Assembly (NCBI RefSeq): GCF_001693815.1
Contig: NZ_MBQD01000023.1
Location: 186,001 to 250,000, forward strand
Direction: 5' to 3'
From: Tessaracoccus lapidicaptus
GTDB taxonomy: Bacteria; Actinomycetota; Actinomycetes; Propionibacteriales; Propionibacteriaceae
DNA: 64,000 nucleotides
Part shown: piece after piece, positions 22,709 through 30,101 of the stretch
Layout: each line of letters opens with the position of its first letter
Numbering within the stretch: the stretch's first letter is position 1
Notes under the pieces: generated by a model
The model's input: the letters and a program-made list of their open reading frames with translations, nothing else
The model's database searches: none
What the model was told of the DNA's origin: nothing
Translations under genes and position numbers: made by a program

Positions 22709-23857
22709 ATGCGCGCCGTGGTGACGGAAGCGTCCGTCCGGGCAGCCCTGGCCGACGGGGCAGCCGAGCTCCGCGTGCCCGAGGGTGCGATCGTCACGGA
22801 CCTCGCGAGGGAGCTCGCTGGCCGTCGGGGGATTCGTCTGACCACTGGGGTCGAGCTTCCCTCCGCCGAAGCCGCCAACCACGGCCCGTTCGTCGAAGGC
22901 CTGGTGGAGAGGGCGCGCCGGCTGCACCAGCACATCGTCTTGTGCGAGGGGTCGGAGGAACGCGTCCTGAGGGCCGCCGACCGCGTCCTGCACGCCCGGA
23001 TGGCGCGCCTCACCCTGCTGGGCGACGAGGCGGCCGTCCGTCGCGCCGCCGAGCGAGCCGGCGTCGACATCGCCGCCGCGAGCATCGTCGACCCGGCCAC
23101 CAGCGAGCACGCCGAGCGGTTCGCCGAGGAGTACGCGCGGCTGCGCGCCCACAAGGGCGTCACGCTCGACGACGCCCGCGGGAGGGTCCGCGACGTCTCC
23201 TACTTCGGCACCATGATGGTCCAACTTGGTCTGGCCGACGGCATGGTCTCGGGCGCGGTGCACACCACCGCGGAGACCATCCGGCCGGCGCTGGAGATCA
23301 TCAAGACCCAGCCCGGCGTCGCGTCGGTCTCGTCGGTGTTCCTCCTCGTGCTGGGCGATCAGGTGTTCGTGGCCGGAGACTGCGCCGTCAACCCCCAGCC
23401 CACCCCGGCCCAGCTGGCGGAGATCGCCGTCAACGCCGCGGGCGCCGCCGTCCAGTTCGGCGTCGACCCACGGGTCGCGATGCTCTCCTACTCCACCGGG
23501 ACATCGGGCAGCGGACCCGCCGTCGACGCCGTCGTCGAGGCCACGTCGCTGGCGAAGGAGGCCGCCCCGCACCTGGTCCTGGAAGGGCCGCTCCAGTACG
23601 ACGCCGCCGTCGACCCAGTGGTCGGCAAGAGAAAGCTCCCCGGCTCGAAGGTGGCGGGCAAAGCCACCGTGCTGATCTTCCCCGACCTCAACTCCGGCAA
23701 CATCGCCTACAAGGCGGTGCAGCAGAGCGGCGGGGCGCTCGCGATCGGGCCGATGCTGCTCGGGCTGCGCAAACCGGTCAACGACCTGTCGAGGAGCGCC
23801 ACCGTCGACGACATCGTCAACACCGTCGTCGCCACGGCCATCCAGGCTGGAGGATGA
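22709..23857 (+). CDS. pta: phosphotransacetylase with N-terminal EutQ-type module
   Basis: Converts acetyl-CoA to acetyl-phosphate, recycling CoA inside the microcompartment. Residues ~60-380 are a standard phosphate acetyltransferase domain: V-L-C-E-G-S-E-E-R-V, D-G-M-V-S-G-A-V-H-T-T-A-E-T, M-L-S-Y-S-T-G-T-S-G-S-G and F-P-D-L-N-S-G-N-I-A-Y-K. In front lies an extra ~50-residue module (V-V-T-E-A-S-V-R-A-A, V-P-E-G-A-I-V-T-D-L-A-R-E-L) closely matching the preceding small protein. I do not know this fusion from enterobacterial EutD (about 338 residues, no such module). It may target the enzyme to the lumen. Confidence 0.9.
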   Translation: MRAVVTEASVRAALADGAAELRVPEGAIVTDLARELAGRRGIRLTTGVELPSAEAANHGPFVEGLVERARRLHQHIVLCEGSEERVLRAADRVLHARMARLTLLGDEAAVRRAAERAGVDIAAASIVDPATSEHAERFAEEYARLRAHKGVTLDDARGRVRDVSYFGTMMVQLGLADGMVSGAVHTTAETIRPALEIIKTQPGVASVSSVFLLVLGDQVFVAGDCAVNPQPTPAQLAEIAVNAAGAAVQFGVDPRVAMLSYSTGTSGSGPAVDAVVEATSLAKEAAPHLVLEGPLQYDAAVDPVVGKRKLPGSKVAGKATVLIFPDLNSGNIAYKAVQQSGGALAIGPMLLGLRKPVNDLSRSATVDDIVNTVVATAIQAGG

Positions 23858-23858
23858 G

Positions 23859-24965
23859 ATGGGCGAGTTCGGGCTGGGGCCCACCCTCCTCCACGGGGCC
23901 GGGGCGCTTGACGCCCTGAGCCAGTTCGCCGGCGAGCGCGTGCTGGTGGTGACCGATACCGGGATCGCGGGCACGCCGACGCTCGGCATCGTCCGCGAAC
24001 ACCTCGCCGGCGCCGAGATCACGGTCTTCGACGGCGTCACACCCGACCCGAGCACCACCGTCGTCGCCGAGGGCCTGGCCGCGTACTACGCCGCCGGTCC
24101 GCACGCGGTGGTGGCGGTGGGCGGCGGCTCGGTGATCGATGCCGCCAAGGCCATGCACCTCATCGCAACGCAGCAGGGCCGGGGCGCGCCCTGGGGGCTC
24201 GCGGTGGTGCCGACAACCAGCGGGTCCGGCTCCGAGGTGACGTCGGTCGCCGTCGTCACCGACGAGGTCAACCAGGTCAAGATCCCACTCATCGACCAGC
24301 GGCTCATGCCGCGGCTCGCCATCCTCGATCCCGTCGCGGTGCGCGGCTGCCCGCCGCGGGTCTCGATGGATGCCGGGATGGATGCCCTCACCCACGCGGT
24401 CGAGGCCTACGTGGCCACGGGCGCCAGCGACTTCAGCGACGCGTTCGCCGAGAAGGCCGTCCAACTCATCCGCACCTGGCTCCCGGTGGTGCACCGCGAT
24501 CCGGGCAACCTCGAGGCCCGCGAGCGGATGCACAACGCCGCCACGCTGGCCGCCGTGGCCTTCGAGAACGCCGGCCTGGGGCTCACCCACTCGCTCGCCC
24601 ACGCCATCGGGGGCCATTTCCACGTGGCGCACGGTCGCCTCAACTCGGTGCTGCTGCCGCACGTCATCGGCTTCAACGCGGGCGACGCTGCGGCGGCTGA
24701 GCGGTACTACCAGTTGGCGCTGGACTCCGGGCTGGACCCGGCCGGCCGGCGCTCCGGTGCCACCAAGCTGCGCTCCGCGGTCCAGCGGCTGGCGGGCCAG
24801 GTGGAGATGCCGCACACGCTGACCGAGGCCGGCGTTGACCCGGTTGAGTTCCACCGCGCCGTCGACACTCTGGCGGCCCAGGCGCTCGCCGACGGCTGCA
24901 CCCCCTTCAACCCGGTGTGCCCCACCCAGCGCGATCTCCGAGCCCTGCTCCGTTCGGCACTCTGA
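23859..24965 (+). CDS. eutG: iron-containing alcohol dehydrogenase EutG
   Basis: Reduces acetaldehyde to ethanol and regenerates NAD+ for EutE. This 368-residue group III alcohol dehydrogenase has G-G-G-S-V-I-D-A-A-K (NAD site), P-T-T-S-G-S-G-S-E-V-T, D-A-L-T-H-A-V-E-A-Y, and the metal-binding histidines in T-H-S-L-A-H-A-I-G-G-H-F-H-V-A-H-G. It is the last gene of the eut operon. No terminator is seen in the 39 bp before the next gene, which has its own operator-promoter. Confidence 0.9.
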   Translation: MGEFGLGPTLLHGAGALDALSQFAGERVLVVTDTGIAGTPTLGIVREHLAGAEITVFDGVTPDPSTTVVAEGLAAYYAAGPHAVVAVGGGSVIDAAKAMHLIATQQGRGAPWGLAVVPTTSGSGSEVTSVAVVTDEVNQVKIPLIDQRLMPRLAILDPVAVRGCPPRVSMDAGMDALTHAVEAYVATGASDFSDAFAEKAVQLIRTWLPVVHRDPGNLEARERMHNAATLAAVAFENAGLGLTHSLAHAIGGHFHVAHGRLNSVLLPHVIGFNAGDAAAAERYYQLALDSGLDPAGRRSGATKLRSAVQRLAGQVEMPHTLTEAGVDPVEFHRAVDTLAAQALADGCTPFNPVCPTQRDLRALLRSAL

Positions 24966-24977
24966 CGGCTGGACTTG

Positions 24978-24993
24978 ATACCCCCAGGGGTAT
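24978..24993 (+). promoter_or_regulatory. CsoR/CstR-family-like operator overlapping a leaderless promoter
   Basis: ATACCCC-CA-GGGGTAT is a 7-bp-arm perfect palindrome of the A/T-flanked C4-G4 type bound by CsoR-family sensors (copper CsoR, persulfide CstR). TATAAG at 24991-24996 overlaps its right half and would start transcription at about 25003-25005, the ATG itself, so a leaderless mRNA is likely. The gene pair behind it ends in a rhodanese, which points to persulfide sensing over copper. No regulator gene is nearby. Confidence 0.65.
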
Positions 24994-25004
24994 AAGCTTG
25001 TGAC

Positions 25005-25673
25005 ATGCAATTGCCTTCCCTGCCGCGCGTTCTCGCTGTGGTCGCGCACCCCGACGACGAGTCCTTCGGCCTCGGCGCGGTGATCTCGACGTTGATCGAC
25101 GCCGGCAGCCAGGTGAGCGTGCTCTGCCTCACCTCGGGCGAGGCCTCCACGCTCGGCGCCCACCCCGAACTGGCGCGCATCCGAGCCGTCGAGCTCGAGA
25201 CGGCCGCCGCTGCGCTCGGTTGCCACAACACCACGCTTCTGGCCCACCCCGACGGCGGGCTCTCGCAGTACCCCGAGCTGCTGGTTCGCGACGTCGAACT
25301 CGCTGCCGACACCGTCCAACCCGATGCCTTCCTCGTCTTCTCCCCGGAGGGCGGCGTGACCGGCCATCCGGACCACGAGGCCGCCAGCCACGCCGCGCTC
25401 GCCGTCGCGGCTGAACGGGGCCTCCCGACGCTGGAGTGGGCACTGCCGCTCCACGTGACAGACGCGCTGGCCGAGGAGTACGGCGTCGCGTTCACCGGCT
25501 ACCCCGAATCCGAGCTGCCCATCGTCCTGGAGGTTGACCGCACGCGCCAGCTGGCCGCTGCCGCCGAACACGCCAGCCAGGCAGTGCCGGGTAGCCTGTT
25601 ATGGCGTCGCCTTGAACTGCTCGGCACCCACGAATACCTCCGCCTGACCGACCCCACTCAGGAGAACTCATGA
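25005..25673 (+). CDS. PIG-L/LmbE family deacetylase
   Basis: A 222-residue zinc-dependent N-deacetylase of the MshB/BshB/LmbE family. The zinc ligands sit in A-H-P-D-D-E-S (about residues 14-20) and the late H-P-D-H-E-A motif. Family members deacetylate GlcNAc-type substrates, including thiol-cofactor precursors (mycothiol, bacillithiol). With a CstR-like operator in front and a rhodanese behind, a role in low-molecular-weight thiol or persulfide metabolism is an inference. It is probably translated from a leaderless mRNA; its stop overlaps the rhodanese ATG by 4 nt. Confidence 0.85.
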   Translation: MQLPSLPRVLAVVAHPDDESFGLGAVISTLIDAGSQVSVLCLTSGEASTLGAHPELARIRAVELETAAAALGCHNTTLLAHPDGGLSQYPELLVRDVELAADTVQPDAFLVFSPEGGVTGHPDHEAASHAALAVAAERGLPTLEWALPLHVTDALAEEYGVAFTGYPESELPIVLEVDRTRQLAAAAEHASQAVPGSLLWRRLELLGTHEYLRLTDPTQENS

Positions 25674-26071
25674 TCACCCGTCGCCTGTTCACCGCCCTCG
25701 CCGCCTCCTCCGTGCTGGCCGTTGCCGCCTGCAGCGCCGGGGCCGACGCCACGTCGCAGCAGACCGAGTACGACGCCGCCGGCTTCAGGGAGCGCATGGC
25801 CAAGGAGAGCACGGTCATCCTCGACGTGCGTACCCCGGAGGAGTTCGCCGCCGGCCATATCCCGGGCGCGATCAACCTCGACGTCCAGTCGCCCACGCTC
25901 ACTGACGACGTCGCCTCCCTCAACAGGGCGGTCCCCTACGCGGTGTACTGCCGCTCGGGCAACCGCTCGCAGGTGGCGCTCGACATCATGACCGAACGCG
26001 GCCTCGAGGCCTTCCACCTCGCCGGCGGCATCGGCGCCTGGCAGTCGGCCGGCTACGACATCGTCAGCTGA
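25670..26071 (+). CDS. rhodanese-domain lipoprotein
   Basis: A 133-residue exported sulfurtransferase. The N-terminus has a twin-arginine-like start (I-T-R-R-L-F), a hydrophobic stretch and a lipobox L-A-V-A-A-C with C21 as the lipidation site. The rhodanese fold follows: I-L-D-V-R-T-P-E-E-F-A-A-G-H-I-P-G-A-I-N, and the active-site loop C-R-S-G-N-R-S with C94. It should handle persulfide sulfur at the outer face of the membrane. It is co-transcribed with the PIG-L gene behind the CstR-like site. Confidence 0.9.
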   Translation: MITRRLFTALAASSVLAVAACSAGADATSQQTEYDAAGFRERMAKESTVILDVRTPEEFAAGHIPGAINLDVQSPTLTDDVASLNRAVPYAVYCRSGNRSQVALDIMTERGLEAFHLAGGIGAWQSAGYDIVS

Positions 26072-26086
26072 GCACACTGAGCGCGG

Positions 26087-26153
26087 GTTCGCCCTGAAGA
26101 ATTGACGCGCCATCCCTCAGGTAGCCCTCGAGGAACGTTTTTTCAGGGTGAAC
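26087..26153. repeat. 12-bp inverted repeat downstream of the rhodanese gene
   Basis: GTTCGCCCTGAA at 26087-26098 and TTCAGGGTGAAC at 26142-26153 are inverted with one mismatch, 43 bases apart. A T6 run (26138-26143) overlaps the right arm. It may act as a terminator for the PIG-L/rhodanese transcript or be part of the repeat cluster that follows. Confidence 0.5.
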
Positions 26154-26157
26154 GGAA

Positions 26158-26320
26158 GCGAAGAACGAGCCGCCGCACCCCATCGCTGGGCAGTGGGGAA
26201 CGAGCCGGCGCACCCCAACGTCTCCCTGACTAGGGGCGAGAAACCAGCCGCCGCACCCCGACGTCTCCCTGAGTAGGGAGCGAGGAACGAGCCGCCGCAC
26301 CCCGACGTCTCCCTCACCTG
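26158..26320. repeat. four degenerate direct repeats of about 44 bp with internal palindromes
   Basis: Cores like AACGAGCCGCCGCACCCC begin at 26164, 26199, 26242 and 26286, each followed by a version of ACGTCTCCCTGAGTAGGGA. The CTCCCT-gagt-AGGGAG part can form a hairpin. They fill most of the gene-free stretch 26072-26443. The rest (about 26320-26440) has a TGTCCACGAAACTTGACCCC-like end on the minus strand that could be an insertion-sequence remnant, but no transposase is readable. Spacing is irregular and there are no unique spacers, so this is no CRISPR array. Confidence 0.7.
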
Positions 26321-26443
26321 AAAGTAAGTGACCACCGTTGCCGTGGGGGTCAAGTTTCGTGGACAGGTATTTTGTTGGTCAGGCCGCGGCTGCGGTCTGA
26401 GGTTGGTGGCCTTCCAGCGACGCCCCACGGCGTCACAGATCAG

Positions 26444-26920
26444 ATGTCACCCACCCGTGCAGCAGTCCCGAAGGTGCTCAACGACGTGTTCGACCAGCTC
26501 GAAGGATCCAGCGAGGACGAACGCAAGCTCCTGACTGCCCAGCGCGACAAGCTCGAAGCCGAACGCCTCAAACTCGTCCAGGCCCACTACGCCGACGCGA
26601 TCCCCCTCGACCTCCTCAAGAGCGAACAAGACCGCATCCGCGTCAGCCTCGACCAGATCAGCACACGGCTCGACAACCTCACCGACGCCTACGCCGACGC
26701 CCGAACAGGCTTGGACCAACTCACCGAACTCCTGGTCGACCTCGACGACCTCTACAACAAGTGCGAACCAGCCGAACGACGCATCCTCAACCGCGCCCTG
26801 TTCACCCGCATCACCATCGACGACGACGAACACGCCACCTACACACCCGACGAGACCACCGCCAGCGTCCTTGCCCACACCAGCATCGACGCCCCGGCCC
26901 ACGTCACCACAGAAACAAAA
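26444..26920 (+). pseudogene. serine recombinase, C-terminal coiled-coil fragment
   Basis: About 160 codons match the C-terminal tail of actinobacterial large serine recombinases: E-R-L-K-L-V-Q-A-H-Y-A-D-A-I-P-L-D-L-L-K, E-Q-D-R-I, and P-A-E-R-R-I-L-N-R-A-L-F-T-R-I-T-I with heptad-rich helices between. The catalytic serine domain, the recombinase domain and the zinc ribbon are all missing. The frame stays open beyond, through the tRNA gene, but that part is not protein. It is the remnant of a mobile element that ended next to tRNA-Ala. Confidence 0.8.
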
Positions 26921-26943
26921 CTGCCCCGCCATCAGACGGGGCA
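26917..26943 (-). terminator. intrinsic terminator of tRNA-Ala
   Basis: TGCCCCG (26922-26928) pairs with CGGGGCA (26937-26943) around an 8-base loop. On the minus strand it is followed by GTTTTGTTT, a T-rich tail. It lies 24 bases beyond the tRNA 3' end. Confidence 0.75.
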
Positions 26944-26966
26944 AGTTTCGATCTTCTCATCTTACG

Positions 26967-27039
26967 TGGAGCTAAGGGGATTCGAACCCCTGGCCTCTTC
27001 CATGCCATGGAAGCGCGCTACCAACTGCGCCATAGCCCC
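26967..27039 (-). tRNA. tRNA-Ala (anticodon GGC)
   Basis: A 73-base cloverleaf read on the minus strand. The acceptor GGGGCTA pairs with TAGCTCC with one G-U. The D-arm is GCGC-AGTTGGTA-GCGC, and the anticodon arm CTTCC-ATGGCAT-GGAAG gives anticodon GGC (reads GCC, alanine). The T-arm is CAGGGGTTCGAATCCCCTT. The discriminator is A and CCA is not encoded. A terminator follows. A serine-recombinase fragment abuts its 3' side. Confidence 0.95.
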
Positions 27040-27112
27040 GGTGTCACCGTCCGGCGACTCAGAGAACATTAGCGCATCTCCCCGCCAGTTGAAAAATCGG
27101 CGGTTGCCGGTG

Positions 27113-28777
27113 TCAACGCTGCTTGGCAAGCTCTCGAGCCAGCGCTGCCACGCCGAACTCGTCCTTGGACTTGGCGACCGCGAGGACCGGGACACCGAAG
27201 GAGGCGAGCGCCTCGGCAGTGGGCTCATCCCACGCCAGGACGTGCACGTCCGCACGGTGCCCCAGGAGGTTGACGTACGCCGACGCGAGAGACGGCTGGC
27301 TCAACAGGATGGCCTGCCAGGCGCCGTCGTCCCACATCTGCTTGGCGCGGGGATCCAGCGCCTCGACGTCGACCATCGTGTAGACCTCGAGCCTCTCGAC
27401 GGTGTAGCCCTTGGCGCGCAGTCCGTCCTCGAGCTTCGTCGAGAGCTGGTCGGCGCACGGAATGACGACCCGCTGCTCACCAGCGGCGCGCGGGAACATC
27501 TCGACCAGGCTCTGGGAGCTGGCGGTGCCCTCCGGGGAGAGGTCGACGGCGCGGCCGCCCTCCTCGACCGCGTGACGCGTCGTGGACCCCATCGCGGCCA
27601 CCGACTTGCCCTCGGGAATCTCCCAGCCGCGTTCGCGCAGCGCCCACACGGTCTGCGCCGACGGCAGGACGACCCAGTCGGCCCAGCCGATGATGTTGTC
27701 CGCGGGCAGCAGCTTGGCCTCCTGCAGCGAGATGCAGTCCACCCTCAGCCCGTTCTTGCGCAGCGACTGCGCCAACCGGCCCTCCTGCCTCGGCAGGAGG
27801 ACCCGGATGCGGTCATCGCCGGGCACCTCGATGAAGGGCGACTCGTCGTCGTGCTCGACCGACAGGGTCACCGAGGCCAGTGCCTCGGGCGAGAAGAAGC
27901 GCTCGGCACGCCTGGTCTTCAGGGCCGCCGCGACGTTGTGCCCGGTGCGGACCGCGTGGAACTCGGAGGTCGGCATCCCGACCTCCAGCACCGTGCGCTT
28001 GGTGCCGTCGATGGAGAACACGCCGGCCTTGAGGGAGAGGATGCCGCGGCGCTCGGCCAGCGCGCCCACCGGAGCGAGGTAGGTGGTCTCCAGCCCGACG
28101 AGGACCGCTCGCTCGGCGTCGACGGCGATCCGCGTCTCGATGTCGTCGAAGGCCTTGAGCGCCAGGGCGATCTCGCGGTCGTCGCTGCGGCATTCGAGCG
28201 CCAGTGCGCCCTGGCCGGGCGCCGGGAGGATCGGGAGGTACTCCGCGACCCGGTCGTGGAGGCCGAGCGCGTCCACGCCCGCGGCCGACAGCACGACGGC
28301 GTCGAGGTCGCCGGGCTCGAGGTGGCGCAGGCGGTCCTCCAACGTCCCGCCGACGTCGACGAACGTCAGGTCGGGGCGCAGGGCCCGCAGCTGCGCGATC
28401 CGCCGCAGTGACGTCACCCCGACCCGGGAATGCCGGGGCAGGGCGGCCAGGGTGCGGCCGTTGCGGGTGCACAGGACGTCGCGGTGGTCACCCCGCGGCA
28501 GCACGGCGGGGATCGTCAGGTAGTCCGGCTTGTCGGACAGCGGGATGTCCTTGACGGAGTGCACGACGACGTCGACGGTCCGTTCCCGCAGCGCCTCGCG
28601 CAGTTCCTTGGCGAACACCCCGACGGAGTAGCCCTCGGGCATGTGCACCGTGTCGCCCGCCGTCGTGGTGATGGTGACGGTCTCCACCTCGTGCCCGGCG
28701 TCCCGCAGCAGGCGCGCCACCGTCTCCGAGCGGGCCAGCGCCAATGCCGATCCCCGTGTGCCCAATCGAAGCTTCAC
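27113..28777 (-). CDS. HemC-HemD-like fusion lacking the cofactor cysteine
   Basis: A 554-residue protein with a porphobilinogen-deaminase-like domain (1-~310) and a uroporphyrinogen-III-synthase-like domain (~315-554). It parallels the true hemC-hemD fusion of the same operon (31060-32694). Retained: R-L-G-T-R-G-S-A-L-A, V-V-H-S-V-K-D-I-P with the catalytic aspartate, S-L-R-R (125-126), L-P-I-L-P-A-P-G-Q-G-A-L. Lost: the dipyrromethane-cofactor cysteine, where G-L-E-T-T-Y-L-A-P has Y233 in place of C233 of G-L-G-G-G-C-A-A-P, and the R-G-N-V motif, now G-G-T-L. Normal deaminase chemistry is therefore unlikely. The gene is intact and follows hemL by 37 bp, so a different, retained role is probable. 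Confidence 0.85.
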   Translation of the reverse strand: MKLRLGTRGSALALARSETVARLLRDAGHEVETVTITTTAGDTVHMPEGYSVGVFAKELREALRERTVDVVVHSVKDIPLSDKPDYLTIPAVLPRGDHRDVLCTRNGRTLAALPRHSRVGVTSLRRIAQLRALRPDLTFVDVGGTLEDRLRHLEPGDLDAVVLSAAGVDALGLHDRVAEYLPILPAPGQGALALECRSDDREIALALKAFDDIETRIAVDAERAVLVGLETTYLAPVGALAERRGILSLKAGVFSIDGTKRTVLEVGMPTSEFHAVRTGHNVAAALKTRRAERFFSPEALASVTLSVEHDDESPFIEVPGDDRIRVLLPRQEGRLAQSLRKNGLRVDCISLQEAKLLPADNIIGWADWVVLPSAQTVWALRERGWEIPEGKSVAAMGSTTRHAVEEGGRAVDLSPEGTASSQSLVEMFPRAAGEQRVVIPCADQLSTKLEDGLRAKGYTVERLEVYTMVDVEALDPRAKQMWDDGAWQAILLSQPSLASAYVNLLGHRADVHVLAWDEPTAEALASFGVPVLAVAKSKDEFGVAALARELAKQR

Positions 28778-28814
28778 CGTCGATTCCTCTCCATGGTCCG
28801 AGACCCCAAGCTTC

Positions 28815-30101
28815 TCATGCGCCGGCGGCCGAGCGCGCGGCGGCCGGCAGCGCGTCCGCGATGCGGTTCATCGCCGCGTCGTCGTGCGCCGCGGTGAGGA
28901 ACCAGGCCTCGAACGCCGACGGCGGGAGGGCCACGCCGTGGTCCAGCATCGTGTGGAAGAAGCGGCCGAAGGCGGCCGTGTCCTGCGCCTTGGCGTCCTC
29001 GTAGTTCGCCACCGGCGCGTCGCGGAAGAACACCGAGAACAGGCTCCCCGCCCGCTGCACCACGTGCGGCACCGAGGCGCGGCTGAGCGCGTCGGCCACG
29101 GCCGACTGCAGCTCTGCGGACCGGGTGTCCACCGTCCGATAGACAGCGGTGTCGGCGAGCCGGAGCGTCGCGAGGCCCGCGGCGGTGGCGAGGGGATTGC
29201 CCGACAGGGTTCCGGCCTGGTAGACGGGGCCCACGGGAGCCAGCAGTTGCATGAGATCGGCGCGCCCGGCGATCGCCGCCAGCGGCATGCCTCCGCCGAC
29301 CACCTTGCCGAAGGTCACCAGATCCGGGACGAGCCCGGGCTCCAGCCCTAGCCAGCCGGAGGGCGAGACGCGGAAGCCCGTCAGGACCTCGTCGAGGATC
29401 ATCAGGGCCCCGTGCCGGGCGGTCAGGTCGCGGATGGCCGCGTTGAAGCCTGCGGCGGGTGGCACGACGCCCATGTTGGCGGGCGCGCCCTCGGTGATGA
29501 CGGCGGCGATCCTGTCACCGGACTCCGCGAACACGCGCTCCAGCGCCGCGACGTCGTTGTACTCCACGACGACGGTGTCCGCGGTCGCCGCCCTCGTCAC
29601 GCCGGCGGACCCGGGGAGCCCCTGCGTGGCGACGCCGGAGCCCGCTGCGGCCAGCAGCGCGTCGGAGTGACCGTGGTAGCAGCCGGCGAACTTCACGATG
29701 ACGTCGCGGCTGGTCGCTCCCCGGGCCAGCCGGACGGCCGTCATCGTCGCCTCCGTGCCCGTGGAGACGAAGCGCACCTGCTCCGCCAGCGGCACCCGGG
29801 TGCGGATGGTCTCGGCGAGCTCCACCTCGGCCGCCGTGGGCGCGCCGAACGAGAGTCCGCGCGCCGCGGCCTCCTGGACCGCGGCCACCACCTCCGGGTG
29901 CGCGTGACCGAGCAGCGCGGGTCCCCACGAGGCGACGAGGTCCACGTAGTCGCGGCCCTCCACGTCGACGACGTGGGCACCGCGCGCCTCCGCCACGAAC
30001 ACCGGGGTTCCGCCGACGGAGCCGAAGGCCCGTACCGGGGAGGAGACACCTCCCGGGATGACGCCGCGGGCTCGCGTGAACAGATCGGTCATGTCGGTCA
30101 C
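28815..30101 (-). CDS. hemL: glutamate-1-semialdehyde 2,1-aminomutase
   Basis: A PLP enzyme making 5-aminolevulinate from glutamate-1-semialdehyde, the second step of the C5 route after HemA. Family motifs include [19 protein letters not shown] start, [28 protein letters not shown] and [11 protein letters not shown] with the PLP lysine. GTG 30101 is chosen because it overlaps the hemB stop as GTGA, the pattern used elsewhere in this operon. ATG 30092 (three codons later) is the alternative. About 428 residues, normal length. Confidence 0.93.
   Translation of the reverse strand: MTDMTDLFTRARGVIPGGVSSPVRAFGSVGGTPVFVAEARGAHVVDVEGRDYVDLVASWGPALLGHAHPEVVAAVQEAAARGLSFGAPTAAEVELAETIRTRVPLAEQVRFVSTGTEATMTAVRLARGATSRDVIVKFAGCYHGHSDALLAAAGSGVATQGLPGSAGVTRAATADTVVVEYNDVAALERVFAESGDRIAAVITEGAPANMGVVPPAAGFNAAIRDLTARHGALMILDEVLTGFRVSPSGWLGLEPGLVPDLVTFGKVVGGGMPLAAIAGRADLMQLLAPVGPVYQAGTLSGNPLATAAGLATLRLADTAVYRTVDTRSAELQSAVADALSRASVPHVVQRAGSLFSVFFRDAPVANYEDAKAQDTAAFGRFFHTMLDHGVALPPSAFEAWFLTAAHDDAAMNRIADALPAAARSAAGA

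Noticed and set aside
26064-26300. Minus-strand open frame of 78 codons over the repeat cluster
   Set aside because: Its translation is just the repeat read out (R-E-T-S-G-C-G-G recurring); no ribosome site and no domain.
26164-26312. CRISPR-like direct repeats
   Set aside because: Only four degenerate copies, spacings of 35-44 bp with no constant spacer, and no cas genes in the window.
26921-28411. Continuation of the recombinase frame through the tRNA and hemC-like gene
   Set aside because: The frame runs through a terminator, a tRNA and antisense of a well-supported gene; recombinase similarity ends near 26,900.
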